A stretch of DNA of 64,000 nt, from positions 248,001 through 312,000 of the forward strand of contig CBDDGV010000004.1 of assembly GCA_965228005.1 (NCBI GenBank), in the 5' to 3' direction. The first letter of the stretch is position 1, and every line of letters begins with the position of its first letter. The notes below the pieces were generated by a model. That model was not told the DNA's origin and made no database searches. It worked only from the letters and a program-made list of their open reading frames with translations. A program made the translations under genes and the position numbers. The stretch comes from JBCCXZ01 sp965228005. GTDB lineage: Bacteria > Planctomycetota > Planctomycetia > Pirellulales > Lacipirellulaceae. Shown here piece after piece: positions 7,681 through 15,557 of this stretch.

Positions 7681-8856
7681 TCAGGAGAGCAGCCGGTGGA
7701 GCTGGTCCACCGCGTTTTGGGTCTCCAGGTCGGACGCGAGTTTCTTGCGGATCGAACGGACGGCGTGCAGGACGGTGGTGTGGTCGCGACCGCCGATGCC
7801 GCGGCCGATCTCGGCGTAGCTGTCGTCGGTGAGTTCGCGGGTCAGGTAAGCGGCGACGCTGCGTGCCCGGACGAGCGACCGCCGCCGCGACGGGCCCTTG
7901 AGGGCCGCCTGCGTGACGCCGAAGTAGCGGGCCGTGACGGCGATGACTTCCTTGAGCGACGTGCCGCTCCGATCGGTTTCTGGGGCGAGCGTCTCTGGCA
8001 CGGCCGGCGACGCTGCGCCCGACTCGCGGGCGTCGGCGAACGCGGCGAGCGATTGGAGCAGTCCCGGCACCGAGCGGAGCGGCTGGGCGGCGAGAGTCTC
8101 AAGCTCCGCATCGGAGAGCGGCACACGCATGGCGGTCGCAGCGAGCCGCAGCAACACGCGGCGCGACTCGAGCCCCGGTGCCTGGATGCGGACGATCAGC
8201 CCCGCGCTCAGCCGGTCGAGCAGCCCCGGGTCGAAACCGGCCAGCGTGCCGGGCGGGTTCTTGGCCGTGACGAGCACGGTGCGTTCGCGGAGGTCGTCGT
8301 CCAGCAACTGGCGGAGCACGCGTTGGGCGTACGGGCGTTCGCGCAGCTCTTCGAGGTTTTCGAGGACGAAAAACTCGGCCTTCTTGAGCCGCGTGAGCAG
8401 CTCGCCGGTGCGGCGGTCCTGGGCGGCGGCGCGGAGCGTGCGGGCGAGGTCGCGGCCGGTGTAGTAGACGACGGCGTCGTCGGCCAGCGACTTCCCGAGA
8501 TGCCGCGCAAGGCCCTGGGCCAGGTGCGACTTGCCGGACCCTGCCGGGCCGGCGAGCACCAGCGGCGACGCGATCGCGGTCGGTGCGGAGTCGCCCTCAA
8601 CCTCGGCTTCCGCGAGCAACGGCGCGAGGGCCGGCGCTAGCAGCGCGTTCTCTTCCCCGGCCACAAAGCACGGCACCGCGGACGCGACTCCGGCGGAGTC
8701 GTTCCAGGCTCGGCCGGGCAACGGGATGCGCGCGGGGAACGTCAAAGAAAGGGCTCCGTCCACTGTGCAGAAGTCGGGGGAAAGCACCGCGCCGAGCGGT
8801 GTGGAGTCGGCGGCCGAAACGGTGTGGATTGCCTGTTGCGAGCGGCCGCCGGCCAA
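7681..8856 (-). CDS. dnaA: Chromosomal replication initiator DnaA, short form
   Basis: A 391-residue AAA+ initiator. Walker A is GPAGSGKS (about 103-110). The Walker B position reads FFVLENLEEL rather than the usual aspartate pair. Domain IV is clear: a 'YFGVTQAALKGPSRRRSLVRAR' helix followed by IGRGIGGRDHTTVLHA, the DnaA-box-binding signature. The protein is shorter than typical DnaA (about 450) because the N-terminal domain I/II is missing or unrecognisable. The TTG start at 8856 is supported by a TAGAAT -10 box exactly 7 bases before it. The gene follows the cysteine desulfurase by 29 bases. Confidence 0.92.
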   Translation of the reverse strand: MAGGRSQQAIHTVSAADSTPLGAVLSPDFCTVDGALSLTFPARIPLPGRAWNDSAGVASAVPCFVAGEENALLAPALAPLLAEAEVEGDSAPTAIASPLVLAGPAGSGKSHLAQGLARHLGKSLADDAVVYYTGRDLARTLRAAAQDRRTGELLTRLKKAEFFVLENLEELRERPYAQRVLRQLLDDDLRERTVLVTAKNPPGTLAGFDPGLLDRLSAGLIVRIQAPGLESRRVLLRLAATAMRVPLSDAELETLAAQPLRSVPGLLQSLAAFADARESGAASPAVPETLAPETDRSGTSLKEVIAVTARYFGVTQAALKGPSRRRSLVRARSVAAYLTRELTDDSYAEIGRGIGGRDHTTVLHAVRSIRKKLASDLETQNAVDQLHRLLS

Positions 8857-8863
8857 CCCAAAA

Positions 8864-8869
8864 ATTCTA
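8864..8869 (-). promoter_or_regulatory. Candidate -10 box for dnaA
   Basis: The minus strand reads TAGAAT here, 7 bases before the TTG start of dnaA. That spacing would place the transcription start on or beside the start codon, as in leaderless transcripts. No convincing -35 hexamer is visible. Confidence 0.4.
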
Positions 8870-8885
8870 CCCGATTCGGCCCCGA

Positions 8886-10085
8886 TCAGGGAGGCGCCGA
8901 AGCGAATTTCTGGGCTTCCGGAAGGCCTCGCAACCGACGAGAAACCGACACGATTTTCACAGCCGCGCGGTCGATGTCGGCCTCGGTCGTGGGGCCCCCG
9001 AAACTGAAGCGGACCGCCCCGCGGAGCAGCTCCTCCGGCAAGCCCATTGCGGCCAACACGGGCGACGCCTCACTCGATCCGCTCGCGCAGGCCGACCCCG
9101 TGGAGCAGGCCACGCCCTCGGCATCCAGGGCCATCGCCAACGCCTGCCGGTCGACCCCGGGGAAGGCGACGCTGGCAATGTGCGGGCACCGCCGGTTTGG
9201 GTCGCCGAGGAAGCAGACGCCCTCGACCTCCGCCGCGAGCGCGGCCTCGAACCGCTCCCGCAAGCGGGTGATGCGTGCGGTGGTCTGATCTCGCTCGGCG
9301 TACCAGGCTTCGAGCGCCACACGCATGCCGACGGCGAGCGCAACGTTCTCGGTTCCCGGACGGATGCCGCCCTGCTGGTGCCCCCCCAGCAGGGTCGGTC
9401 GCGGAGCGAGGCCGTGCCGCAGCAGCAGGAGCCCCACGCCTTTGGGGCCGTGGAATTTGTGCGCGGCGCAGCTCAACGCATCGAGCTGCCAGTCGCCGAA
9501 GCAGACCGGGATCTTGCCCACCGCTTGCGAGGCGTCGGTGTGCACCAGCACGCCCCGCTCGCGGCAGGCGGCGGCGATCTCCGGCACGGGCTGCACCGCC
9601 CCCGTTTCGTTGTTCACGAGCATCACGCTCGCGAGTTGCGTCTCCGGCCGGAATCGTTCGATGACCGCGTCCGCGGCGACGCAGCCGTCTGAATCCGGCG
9701 CGACCCGGTCGACGCCCCAACCGCCCGCGGCGAGCCGCTCGATCGGCTCACCGACCGCCGGGTGCTCGATCGCCGTGGTGACGACGTGCCCGGCGCCGGC
9801 GGCGGAGTCGGTCAGGCCGAGCACGGCGAGGTTGTTCGATTCGGTGCCGCCGCTGGTGAACACCACTTGGTCGGCGTCCCTCCCGAGGGTGCGTGCCCCG
9901 AGCAGCTCGGCGAGCCGCTCGCGGGCGTCTTCCAATGCGCGGCGTGCGGCCCGTCCGGCGGCGTGCTGGCTTTCCGGGTTGGCCGGGTAGCGGAGCGAGG
10001 CCTCGCGGACCGCGTCGGCTGCTTCTGGCAGCATCGGCGTGGTGGCGGCGTAGTCGAGGTAGATCGCGTCTTCGGGCCTTGGCAT
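8886..10085 (-). CDS. Cysteine desulfurase, NifS/IscS family
   Basis: About 399 residues from the ATG at 10085 (MPRPEDAIYLDYAATTPMLP). It is a PLP enzyme that removes sulfur from cysteine for Fe-S cluster and thio-cofactor synthesis. Visible family marks: DYAATTPM at the N-terminus, FTSGGTESNNLAVLG, the PLP-lysine motif AAHKFHGPKGVGLL, GGHQQGGIRPGTEN, and the catalytic-cysteine loop GSACASGSSEASPVL near residue 335. The loop arrangement matches group I (NifS/IscS-like) desulfurases. A TATAAT box lies 6 bases before the ATG, suggesting a leaderless message. No IscU/SufU or MnmA gene is adjacent. Confidence 0.93.
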   Translation of the reverse strand: MPRPEDAIYLDYAATTPMLPEAADAVREASLRYPANPESQHAAGRAARRALEDARERLAELLGARTLGRDADQVVFTSGGTESNNLAVLGLTDSAAGAGHVVTTAIEHPAVGEPIERLAAGGWGVDRVAPDSDGCVAADAVIERFRPETQLASVMLVNNETGAVQPVPEIAAACRERGVLVHTDASQAVGKIPVCFGDWQLDALSCAAHKFHGPKGVGLLLLRHGLAPRPTLLGGHQQGGIRPGTENVALAVGMRVALEAWYAERDQTTARITRLRERFEAALAAEVEGVCFLGDPNRRCPHIASVAFPGVDRQALAMALDAEGVACSTGSACASGSSEASPVLAAMGLPEELLRGAVRFSFGGPTTEADIDRAAVKIVSVSRRLRGLPEAQKFASAPP

Positions 10086-10091
10086 GGCTGA

Positions 10092-10097
10092 ATTATA
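10092..10097 (-). promoter_or_regulatory. -10 box (TATAAT) for the cysteine desulfurase
   Basis: A perfect TATAAT on the minus strand ends 6 bases before the ATG at 10085. The predicted transcription start coincides with the start codon. The -35 region is not recognisable. Confidence 0.5.
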
Positions 10098-10146
10098 GGG
10101 GTTCCGGGCCCCCGGTGCAGGCTCCGCGTCGTGCGCCAGACTGGCC

Positions 10147-10176
10147 TTGTGGCCGGCCAAACCGGGGCCCTACGAT
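10147..10176 (+). promoter_or_regulatory. Promoter TTGTGG-N18-TACGAT
   Basis: A -35-like TTGTGG at 10147-10152 and a -10-like TACGAT at 10171-10176 separated by 18 bases, followed by CCGCCGCC. It precedes the small membrane-anchored protein at 10211 and probably the scpB unit. Confidence 0.45.
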
Positions 10177-10210
10177 CCGCCGCCCCGCCCCCCTACCCCG
10201 CAAGCTATCC

Positions 10211-10744
10211 ATGGTTGTTTTCCGCGCTGTTGTGATGCTGCTCGTGCTGGTCGGTTTGCCGGCGGCTTGGATCGTTTACGACCCGCTGCCCGAGGGCGCC
10301 AAACGCGAGATCGCGCGGCTCGCCAAGTCGGCGGTCGAAGCAACAGGCTGGCTCGAAGAGGAGCAGCCGGAAATGGACCCCAAAACACCGCCCGCCTTTG
10401 AGCCCCCGTTGTTCGAACCTCAAGCCCCGCCCGCGCTGGAGGTGCAGCCGGCGTCGTTCTCGGCTCCTCCTCCGGCCGCCCCGGCTTCCTCGGGTGAAGA
10501 GCAGATCGCGTTGGAACTCGAGCCCCACTTGCGGCTGCTGCGGAGCCTGGGCGTCTCGGAGTACGCCCTGCGGCCTTGGGGCGCTGAGGGGCGGTTGTTC
10601 CGGTTTTCCTGCGCCGTGCCCGCCGGGCTGATGTCGCGCGAGTTCGACGCGGTGGCCCCGACCGCGGGCGAGGCCGTGCGTGAGGTGGTTGGAGAGGTGA
10701 CCTCGTGGCAGAACGCCCGCAGCGGACACACACTCCGGCGGTAG
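10211..10744 (+). CDS. Membrane-anchored hypothetical protein
   Basis: A 177-residue protein. The N-terminus (MVVFRAVVMLLVLVGLPAAW, residues 1-20) is a hydrophobic anchor or signal segment. It is followed by a short charged helix ('GAKREIARLAKSAVEAT'), a proline-rich linker around residues 55-95, and a compact C-terminal domain starting near residue 97 ('LELEPHLRLLRSLGVSEYAL'). I recognise no family. It lies 19 bases upstream of scpB on the same strand and is likely cotranscribed with it. The start was chosen at the ATG preceding the hydrophobic segment; the longer upstream frame overlaps the divergent desulfurase gene. Confidence 0.7.
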   Translation: MVVFRAVVMLLVLVGLPAAWIVYDPLPEGAKREIARLAKSAVEATGWLEEEQPEMDPKTPPAFEPPLFEPQAPPALEVQPASFSAPPPAAPASSGEEQIALELEPHLRLLRSLGVSEYALRPWGAEGRLFRFSCAVPAGLMSREFDAVAPTAGEAVREVVGEVTSWQNARSGHTLRR

Positions 10745-10763
10745 CCGGCGGCAGGGACGAGCC

Positions 10764-11549
10764 ATGAACCCTCCGATGCAACGCAGCCAGCCGTGGGGCC
10801 GCACCCATGCCCGCCCGTGGGGGGCCCAACGGTGTTCGATTCAGCAACGCCTCTGGACGCTGCTGGGCCCGCACAAGGACGGCGAAGCGGACCCGCAAAC
10901 GGCGTCGCCGTCCGAGGGCCTCGACGCCCGACTCGCCCGGCTGGAAACGGTGCTCTTCCTGTCGAGAGAACCGGTGTCGACAAGAAAACTGGCCTCGCTC
11001 GCCCGGCTTGCCGATGGCACGGAAGCGAGGACGCTCGCCCGCGAGTTGGGCAGGCGGCTGGAAGGCACGCCGCTGGAGGTGGTGGAGGTCGCGGGCGGGC
11101 TGCAGCTGATGACCAGGCCGGAGATGGCCGCGTGGCTCGACAACTGGTGCGGCGGCGGCGCCCGTGTGCGGCTTTCCGGGCCGGCGCTGGAGACGCTCAC
11201 CGTGGTCGCCTACCGCCAGCCGATCGGTCGCGCCGAGATCGAGGCCATCCGGGGCGTCCGATGCGGCGAGATTCTGCGTGTGTTGATGGAGAAGGGCTTA
11301 TTGCGTATCGTCGGGCGGGCCGAGGGCTTGGGACGCCCTCTGCTGTACGGCACGACGCGGTTTTTTTTGCAGGTTTTTGGCCTCGGGCGCTTGGAACATC
11401 TGCCGGCCGCGGATCAAATTCGGACCAGCGCCCAGCCGCCGCGGGGCGCTGCCGTCGCAGACGCCACGGCGGACCCAGCAAGAGTAGAACCAACCGAGCC
11501 CGGCAACGCTCCGCCCCAGGGAGACGTGCCGGCAGAACGAGCAGCCTGA
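10764..11549 (+). CDS. scpB: Segregation and condensation protein B
   Basis: A 261-residue ScpB-type kleisin-interacting subunit of the SMC-ScpAB condensin complex. The two winged-helix domains are visible: 'LARLETVLFLSREPVSTRKL' (about 53-72), and 'ALETLTVVAYRQPIGRAEIE' (about 145-164) followed by IRGVRCGEILRVLMEKGLL and the family's GRPLLYGTTRFFLQVFGL motif. The last ~50 residues are an alanine/proline-rich tail. No scpA or smc gene is adjacent, which is unusual compared with many bacteria. A run of eight T residues (11362-11369) encodes the RFFL stretch. Confidence 0.92.
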   Translation: MNPPMQRSQPWGRTHARPWGAQRCSIQQRLWTLLGPHKDGEADPQTASPSEGLDARLARLETVLFLSREPVSTRKLASLARLADGTEARTLARELGRRLEGTPLEVVEVAGGLQLMTRPEMAAWLDNWCGGGARVRLSGPALETLTVVAYRQPIGRAEIEAIRGVRCGEILRVLMEKGLLRIVGRAEGLGRPLLYGTTRFFLQVFGLGRLEHLPAADQIRTSAQPPRGAAVADATADPARVEPTEPGNAPPQGDVPAERAA

Positions 11550-11589
11550 GTTCCGGCCGCGGCCGGGAGACGAGTGGAGGGGAGCAAGC

Positions 11590-12096
11590 GTGGAAACCAA
11601 CCAGATGCACGCCTCGGTCACGCCGACGACCGAGGGCCTTAGCGACCCCTTGCTCTCAGAAGACCTGCGGTGGTGCGGCGGGGCGGTTGAACCGTCCGGC
11701 CTGTTCGGGTTGCCCGCGGGCGGCGCCGTTTCGGCCCCCGTCGCTGAGGACGAAGAGTACGAGGACGAAGGCGAGTACGAGTACGAAGACGGCGACGAAG
11801 AAGACGGCGACGAGGAAGTCGAGTACGAGTACGAGTACGAAGAGGTCGACGACGAAGAGGAGTACGAAGAAGAGTACGAGGACGAAGACGGGGACGAAGA
11901 GTCGCCGGACACCGACGACGAAGGCGACCTCGAAGACGAATGGGAAGAGGTCGACGACGACGACGATGATGAGGACGAAGACCTCGACTCGGACGATGTC
12001 GACGACGACCTGGACGACGGCCTGGACGAGGATTACCTCGACAGCGACGACGACGAGTACGACTACGAGTCAGACGAAGACGACGACTGGGATTGA
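11590..12096 (+). CDS. Extremely acidic Asp/Glu/Tyr-rich protein
   Basis: A 168-residue protein whose last ~115 residues consist almost entirely of aspartate, glutamate and periodically placed tyrosine, with no basic residue. The first ~50 residues are ordinary and slightly hydrophobic ('LRWCGGAVEPSGLFGLPAGG'). The GTG start at 11590 has a GGAGG ribosome-binding site. It lies 40 bases after scpB on the same strand. No family is recognised. Polyacidic tails in other systems act as nucleic-acid mimics or as binders of metal or basic proteins, but no function is claimed here. Because of low codon diversity the opposite strand shows long serine/arginine-rich shadow frames. Confidence 0.7.
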   Translation: METNQMHASVTPTTEGLSDPLLSEDLRWCGGAVEPSGLFGLPAGGAVSAPVAEDEEYEDEGEYEYEDGDEEDGDEEVEYEYEYEEVDDEEEYEEEYEDEDGDEESPDTDDEGDLEDEWEEVDDDDDDEDEDLDSDDVDDDLDDGLDEDYLDSDDDEYDYESDEDDDWD

Positions 12097-12132
12097 AAGA
12101 CCTGCAGGGTCGCCCGCTCTGTCGCAATCTTC

Positions 12133-12204
12133 TGTAGGAGGCCTCTCCGAGGCCGACCTCGCGCTGCTCTGAGAATGCTATCGGCCTCAGAGAGGCCTCC
12201 TACA
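12133..12204. repeat. Twin-hairpin (REPIN-like) element, family A copy 1
   Basis: Outer inverted repeat TGTAGGAGG...CCTCCTACA enclosing two hairpins: GGCCTC-TCC-GAGGCC on the left and GGCCTC-AGA-GAGGCC on the right. A second copy is at 35121-35193 with a compensated stem change. It sits between two convergent genes. Confidence 0.8.
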
Positions 12205-12220
12205 AGAAACAATTCCCGCC

Positions 12221-12237
12221 GGCGGCAATTTGCCGCC
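12221..12237. terminator. GC-rich palindrome between convergent genes
   Basis: GGCGGCAA-T-TTGCCGCC forms a strong stem just downstream of hemA (minus strand, stop at 12244). It lacks a clear U-tract, so an intrinsic-terminator role is only possible. Confidence 0.35.
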
Positions 12238-12243
12238 GCTTGC

Positions 12244-13521
12244 TCAGTCGTCCAAGCGGAAGATCTGACGCACCGCGTCGATCAGCCCGTGCGGCGTGCC
12301 GTTCTTGGAGGCGTCGCGGAGCGACTCCATCGGCGGGTGGAGCATCTTGTTGCCCAGTCGGTCGGCGAACCGCTGGATCTCCTCCCGGGCGTCTTCGTCG
12401 AGCCCGGGCAGCTTGTGGAACAGCCGGTCGAGTTCCGCTTCTTTCGCCTCGTCCAGGCCCCGCCGCAGGCCGGTAATGACCGGGGCCGCGGCGCGGTGGC
12501 TCTCGTGGGCGAAGAATTGCATGGTCTCTTCCATAATGATCTTTTCGGCCTTGGGCAGGGCCCGAGACCGCTCGGCCAGGTTGCGCTGGCACACCCGGTC
12601 GAGGTCGTCCAACGAGTACAGGTAGACCCCTAGTTCGTCGCCGACGGCGGGGTCAAAATCCCTAGGAACGGAAAGGTCCATCACAAACAACGGCCGCTGT
12701 TTCCGCAAGGGACCCACGAGCCTGGCGTACTCGGCCGCGGTTACGACCGGTTCGGGCGAGGAGGTGGTGCTGAGCACGATGTCCGCCTCGGCGAGCTGCT
12801 CGTGCAGGGCGTCCCAGGGGTAACAGGCGCCCGACCACTTGGCGGCGAGCTGCTCGGCCCGGTCGGCGCTGCGGTTGACGACGTGCACGTTCACCGCGCC
12901 CACGTCGCGGAGGTAGCGGAGGCTGTCGTCGGCCATCTCGCCGGCGCCGATTACCAGCACGTGCTTGTCGTCGAACCGCTCGAACAGCTGCGCGGCGAAC
13001 TCGCCGATCGCCACGCTGGGGATGCTCACCCGGTGGCGGTGCAGCGGGGTCTCGCTCGCCACGCGGCGGGCCGCCTTCAACGCCGACTGGAACAACCGGT
13101 TCAGCACGGTCCCCACGGTGCCGCACTCCCGGGCGGTCTGGTAGGCGTCCTTCACCTGCGAGAGGATCTGCGCCTCGCCCACCACCATGCTGTCGAGGCT
13201 GGAGCTCACGCGGAACAGGTGCGAGGTGGCGTCCTGCCCGTCGAGCCTGTGCAGCTTGCTCTGGAAGCGCTCCGGCGCGAGCCGGTGGTAGCCGACCATG
13301 GCGCTGAAGAGCTCGTCGGGCCCGGGCCCGGTCGCTTCGTCTTCTCGGGCGGCGTAGAGCTCCACGCGGTTGCAGGTGGAGAGGAGCACCAGCTCGGTGC
13401 TGCCGAAGCGGGAGGTCCACTCGCCGAGGGCGTCGACCACCTGCGGCTTGGCGAACGCGAGCTGCTGCCGCGTCTCGAGGTCGGTGTCGTGGTGCGCACA
13501 ACCCACCATGTGGAGCTTCAT
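12244..13521 (-). CDS. hemA: Glutamyl-tRNA reductase
   Basis: A 425-residue enzyme that reduces Glu-tRNA to glutamate-1-semialdehyde, the first committed step of C5-pathway tetrapyrrole synthesis. The catalytic cysteine is in LLSTCNRVELY (Cys50). Other marks are SSLDSMVVGEAQILSQVK, SIPSVAIGEFA, the NADPH-binding HVLVIGAGEMADDSLRYL, and FVMDLSVPRDFDP. The C-terminal dimerisation helices are present. The ATG at 13521 overlaps the stop of the hemX-like gene (ATGA), the same hemX-hemA coupling known from other bacteria. Confidence 0.97.
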   Translation of the reverse strand: MKLHMVGCAHHDTDLETRQQLAFAKPQVVDALGEWTSRFGSTELVLLSTCNRVELYAAREDEATGPGPDELFSAMVGYHRLAPERFQSKLHRLDGQDATSHLFRVSSSLDSMVVGEAQILSQVKDAYQTARECGTVGTVLNRLFQSALKAARRVASETPLHRHRVSIPSVAIGEFAAQLFERFDDKHVLVIGAGEMADDSLRYLRDVGAVNVHVVNRSADRAEQLAAKWSGACYPWDALHEQLAEADIVLSTTSSPEPVVTAAEYARLVGPLRKQRPLFVMDLSVPRDFDPAVGDELGVYLYSLDDLDRVCQRNLAERSRALPKAEKIIMEETMQFFAHESHRAAAPVITGLRRGLDEAKEAELDRLFHKLPGLDEDAREEIQRFADRLGNKMLHPPMESLRDASKNGTPHGLIDAVRQIFRLDD

Positions 13522-14408
13522 GACGCTGCCCCCGCGGTGGTTTCGGCGGCGGGCCCGGCTTCGCCCGCTGAATTCCCTGGTGCAGCGGGGGAGTGCAACG
13601 AGTCGGTCCGCGCGAACGAGAGCAGCACCAACGCCAGGAAGCCCGCGGCGGAGATCGTCAGGTACGCCACCTTCCGGCCCTCGCGGGCGGGCGGGTAGAA
13701 CAGGCGGAACACCTCGGTCACCCCCAGCCAGGCGAACATTGCGCCCAGCGAGAGCACCACGGGATCGGTCCAGGGCACGAAATTCAGGCCCGGCTCCGAG
13801 GCCACCCGGGCGAGGATGCCGGTGAACAGCCCCACGCCGACCAGGACGGCCGCGGTCGGCAGCGAGACGTTGTTTACACGCTGCAGCCACTCCATGCTCG
13901 GAAGCGGCAGGCGGGTGATGGGGAGCTGTTTGTTCTTCAGGCGGTTGCTCTGCCACAAGTACAGCAGCCCCGTGACGAACCCGATGAGCACGGCCACGGT
14001 GCCGAACATCAGGCACAGCCCGTGCAGCCGCCCCCAGACGCGGGGGGCCTGGAAGCTGGCGATGGGCGTGTCGCTGGCGAACACCGAGGCGACCAGCAGC
14101 GCGAGCACTACCGGCAACAGGAACACGCCCAGGGAGGCCCGCCGGTAGTAGATCAGCGCCGCGAGGTAGGCCAAGGCCAGCAGCCAGGCCGCGGCGATGA
14201 ACCAGTCCTGGTGGTTGCCCAGCGGCGTGGCGGGCATCAACGCGGCCCGCTTCCCCAGGTACAGCGTGTGGGCCACCAGCCCGGCGGCGGTGGCCAGCAG
14301 CACCGCCAGCCGCCGGCTCTGCCAGCGCGACGCCAGACCCACGCACTCGACGCCCAGGGCGACGGCGTAGCTGGCCGCGAAACAGAGGAGCGAGATGCCG
14401 GAGGCCAT
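13518..14408 (-). CDS. Cytochrome c assembly / HemX-like membrane protein
   Basis: A 296-residue polytopic protein with about eight hydrophobic segments. The key region is 'VWGRLHGLCLMFGTVAVLIG', similar to the CcsA/HemX (CytC_asm) family in which histidines and aromatic residues handle haem. It ends with an alanine-rich cytoplasmic tail. Its stop codon overlaps the hemA start, so the pair is translationally coupled. HemX-type proteins are reported to influence HemA levels in Bacillus; whether this one does so or serves cytochrome c biogenesis cannot be decided from sequence. Confidence 0.8.
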   Translation of the reverse strand: MASGISLLCFAASYAVALGVECVGLASRWQSRRLAVLLATAAGLVAHTLYLGKRAALMPATPLGNHQDWFIAAAWLLALAYLAALIYYRRASLGVFLLPVVLALLVASVFASDTPIASFQAPRVWGRLHGLCLMFGTVAVLIGFVTGLLYLWQSNRLKNKQLPITRLPLPSMEWLQRVNNVSLPTAAVLVGVGLFTGILARVASEPGLNFVPWTDPVVLSLGAMFAWLGVTEVFRLFYPPAREGRKVAYLTISAAGFLALVLLSFARTDSLHSPAAPGNSAGEAGPAAETTAGAAS

Positions 14409-14421
14409 GATGAGGAATGGG

Positions 14422-14437
14422 TTGGGTGACGACCCAA
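14422..14437 (-). promoter_or_regulatory. Hairpin just upstream of the hemX-like start
   Basis: TTGGGT and ACCCAA flank a 4-base loop, about 13 bases before the hemX-like ATG. It lies in the 69-base gap after the sigma-54 activator gene and could shade the translation start. No terminator T-run follows. Confidence 0.3.
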
Positions 14438-14477
14438 TGACAACCGTGAACCGGCCGCACGGGCTACCGCAGTGTGG

Positions 14478-15557
14478 TCAATCGTCGCCGTCGAGGCCGT
14501 ACTGCTTGAGTTTCTTGTGCAGGGTGTTGCGGTTGATCCCCAGCCTGGCGGCGGCCTTGATCTGCACGTTGTCGCACTGGGCCATCACCTGGGCGATGAC
14601 CTCCCGCTCCACGCGGTCGACGATCCGGCCGTGCAGGTCGGTCGCTTCCTGGTCGGCGTCGGAGAGGCCCATACCGACGAGCTCCTCGCTGAGTGACTGG
14701 AAGTCGAGCCGCCGCCGCCCGATCGCCCGGGGCTGCCGGCCGGAGGTGACCGCCTCGGGCAGCAGCTCGCGGGTGAGCTCGTCGCCCTGGGCCATCACCA
14801 CGGCCCGCTCGACGTAGTTCTGCAGCTCGCGGACGTTGCCGGGCCAGGCGTACGCCTCAAGCGCCCCCATCGCCTCCGGCTGGATGTGCGCCACGTAGCG
14901 GTCGTTCTTCTCATTGTAGAGGTTCAGGAAGTAGGTCACCAACTCCGGGATGTCGCTCGGTCGGTCGCGGAGCGGCGGGATGTAGATCGGCACCACGTTC
15001 AGCCGGTAGTAGAGGTCTTCGCGGAAGTCGCCCTCCTCGGCCAGCTGCAGCAGGTCGCGGTTGCTGGCGGCGATCACCCGCGTGTCGACCCGGATGGTGC
15101 GCGTGTCGCCCACCCGCTCGAACTCCCGCTCCTGCAGCACCCGCAGCAGCTTCACCTGCAGGTGGAGCGTGGTGGAGTTGATCTCGTCCAGGAAGATCGT
15201 GCCCTTGTGGGCCGCCTCGAAACGGCCGGTGCGGTTGTCGATCGCCCCGGTGAACGCCCCGCGGACGTGGCCGAAGAGCTCGCTCTCGAGCAGGCTCTCG
15301 GTGAGGGCGCCGCAGTTGACGCGGACGAAGGGCCGGTCGCGGCGCTCCGAAAGTGAGTGCACCGCCGAGGCGACCAGCTCTTTGCCGGTGCCGGTGTCGC
15401 CCAGGATCAGCACCGACGCGCCCGACTGAGCCACCTGCCGCGTGACGCGGGCGACCTCGGCCATGGCCGGGCTGGAGCCGATCACCCCCGGCAGCGTCGC
15501 CGGATCGCGGCGGCCGGGGTCGGCGTGGCCGTTGTTGGCATGGGCAGCGGGGTTCAC
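14478..15557 (-). CDS. Sigma-54-dependent activator without receiver domain
   Basis: A 359-residue bacterial enhancer-binding protein. The AAA+ domain starts at about residue 24 (GVIGSSPAMAEV), with Walker A LGDTGTGKELVAS, the sigma-54 contact loop GAFTGA, Walker B GTIFLDEI, and the arginine region REDLYYRLNVVPI. The C-terminal Fis-type helix-turn-helix is 'IKAAARLGINRNTLHKKLKQ'. There is no N-terminal receiver, GAF or PAS domain, only ~20 flexible residues, so regulation must come from another protein or from expression. It overlaps the upstream HEAT-repeat gene by ATGA. Confidence 0.93.
   Translation of the reverse strand: MNPAAHANNGHADPGRRDPATLPGVIGSSPAMAEVARVTRQVAQSGASVLILGDTGTGKELVASAVHSLSERRDRPFVRVNCGALTESLLESELFGHVRGAFTGAIDNRTGRFEAAHKGTIFLDEINSTTLHLQVKLLRVLQEREFERVGDTRTIRVDTRVIAASNRDLLQLAEEGDFREDLYYRLNVVPIYIPPLRDRPSDIPELVTYFLNLYNEKNDRYVAHIQPEAMGALEAYAWPGNVRELQNYVERAVVMAQGDELTRELLPEAVTSGRQPRAIGRRRLDFQSLSEELVGMGLSDADQEATDLHGRIVDRVEREVIAQVMAQCDNVQIKAAARLGINRNTLHKKLKQYGLDGDD

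Noticed and set aside
11298..11912. Serine/tyrosine-rich minus-strand frame opposite the acidic gene
   Set aside because: The composition is a simple reverse complement of GAC/GAG/GAA/TAC codons; no ribosome-binding site or motif supports it.
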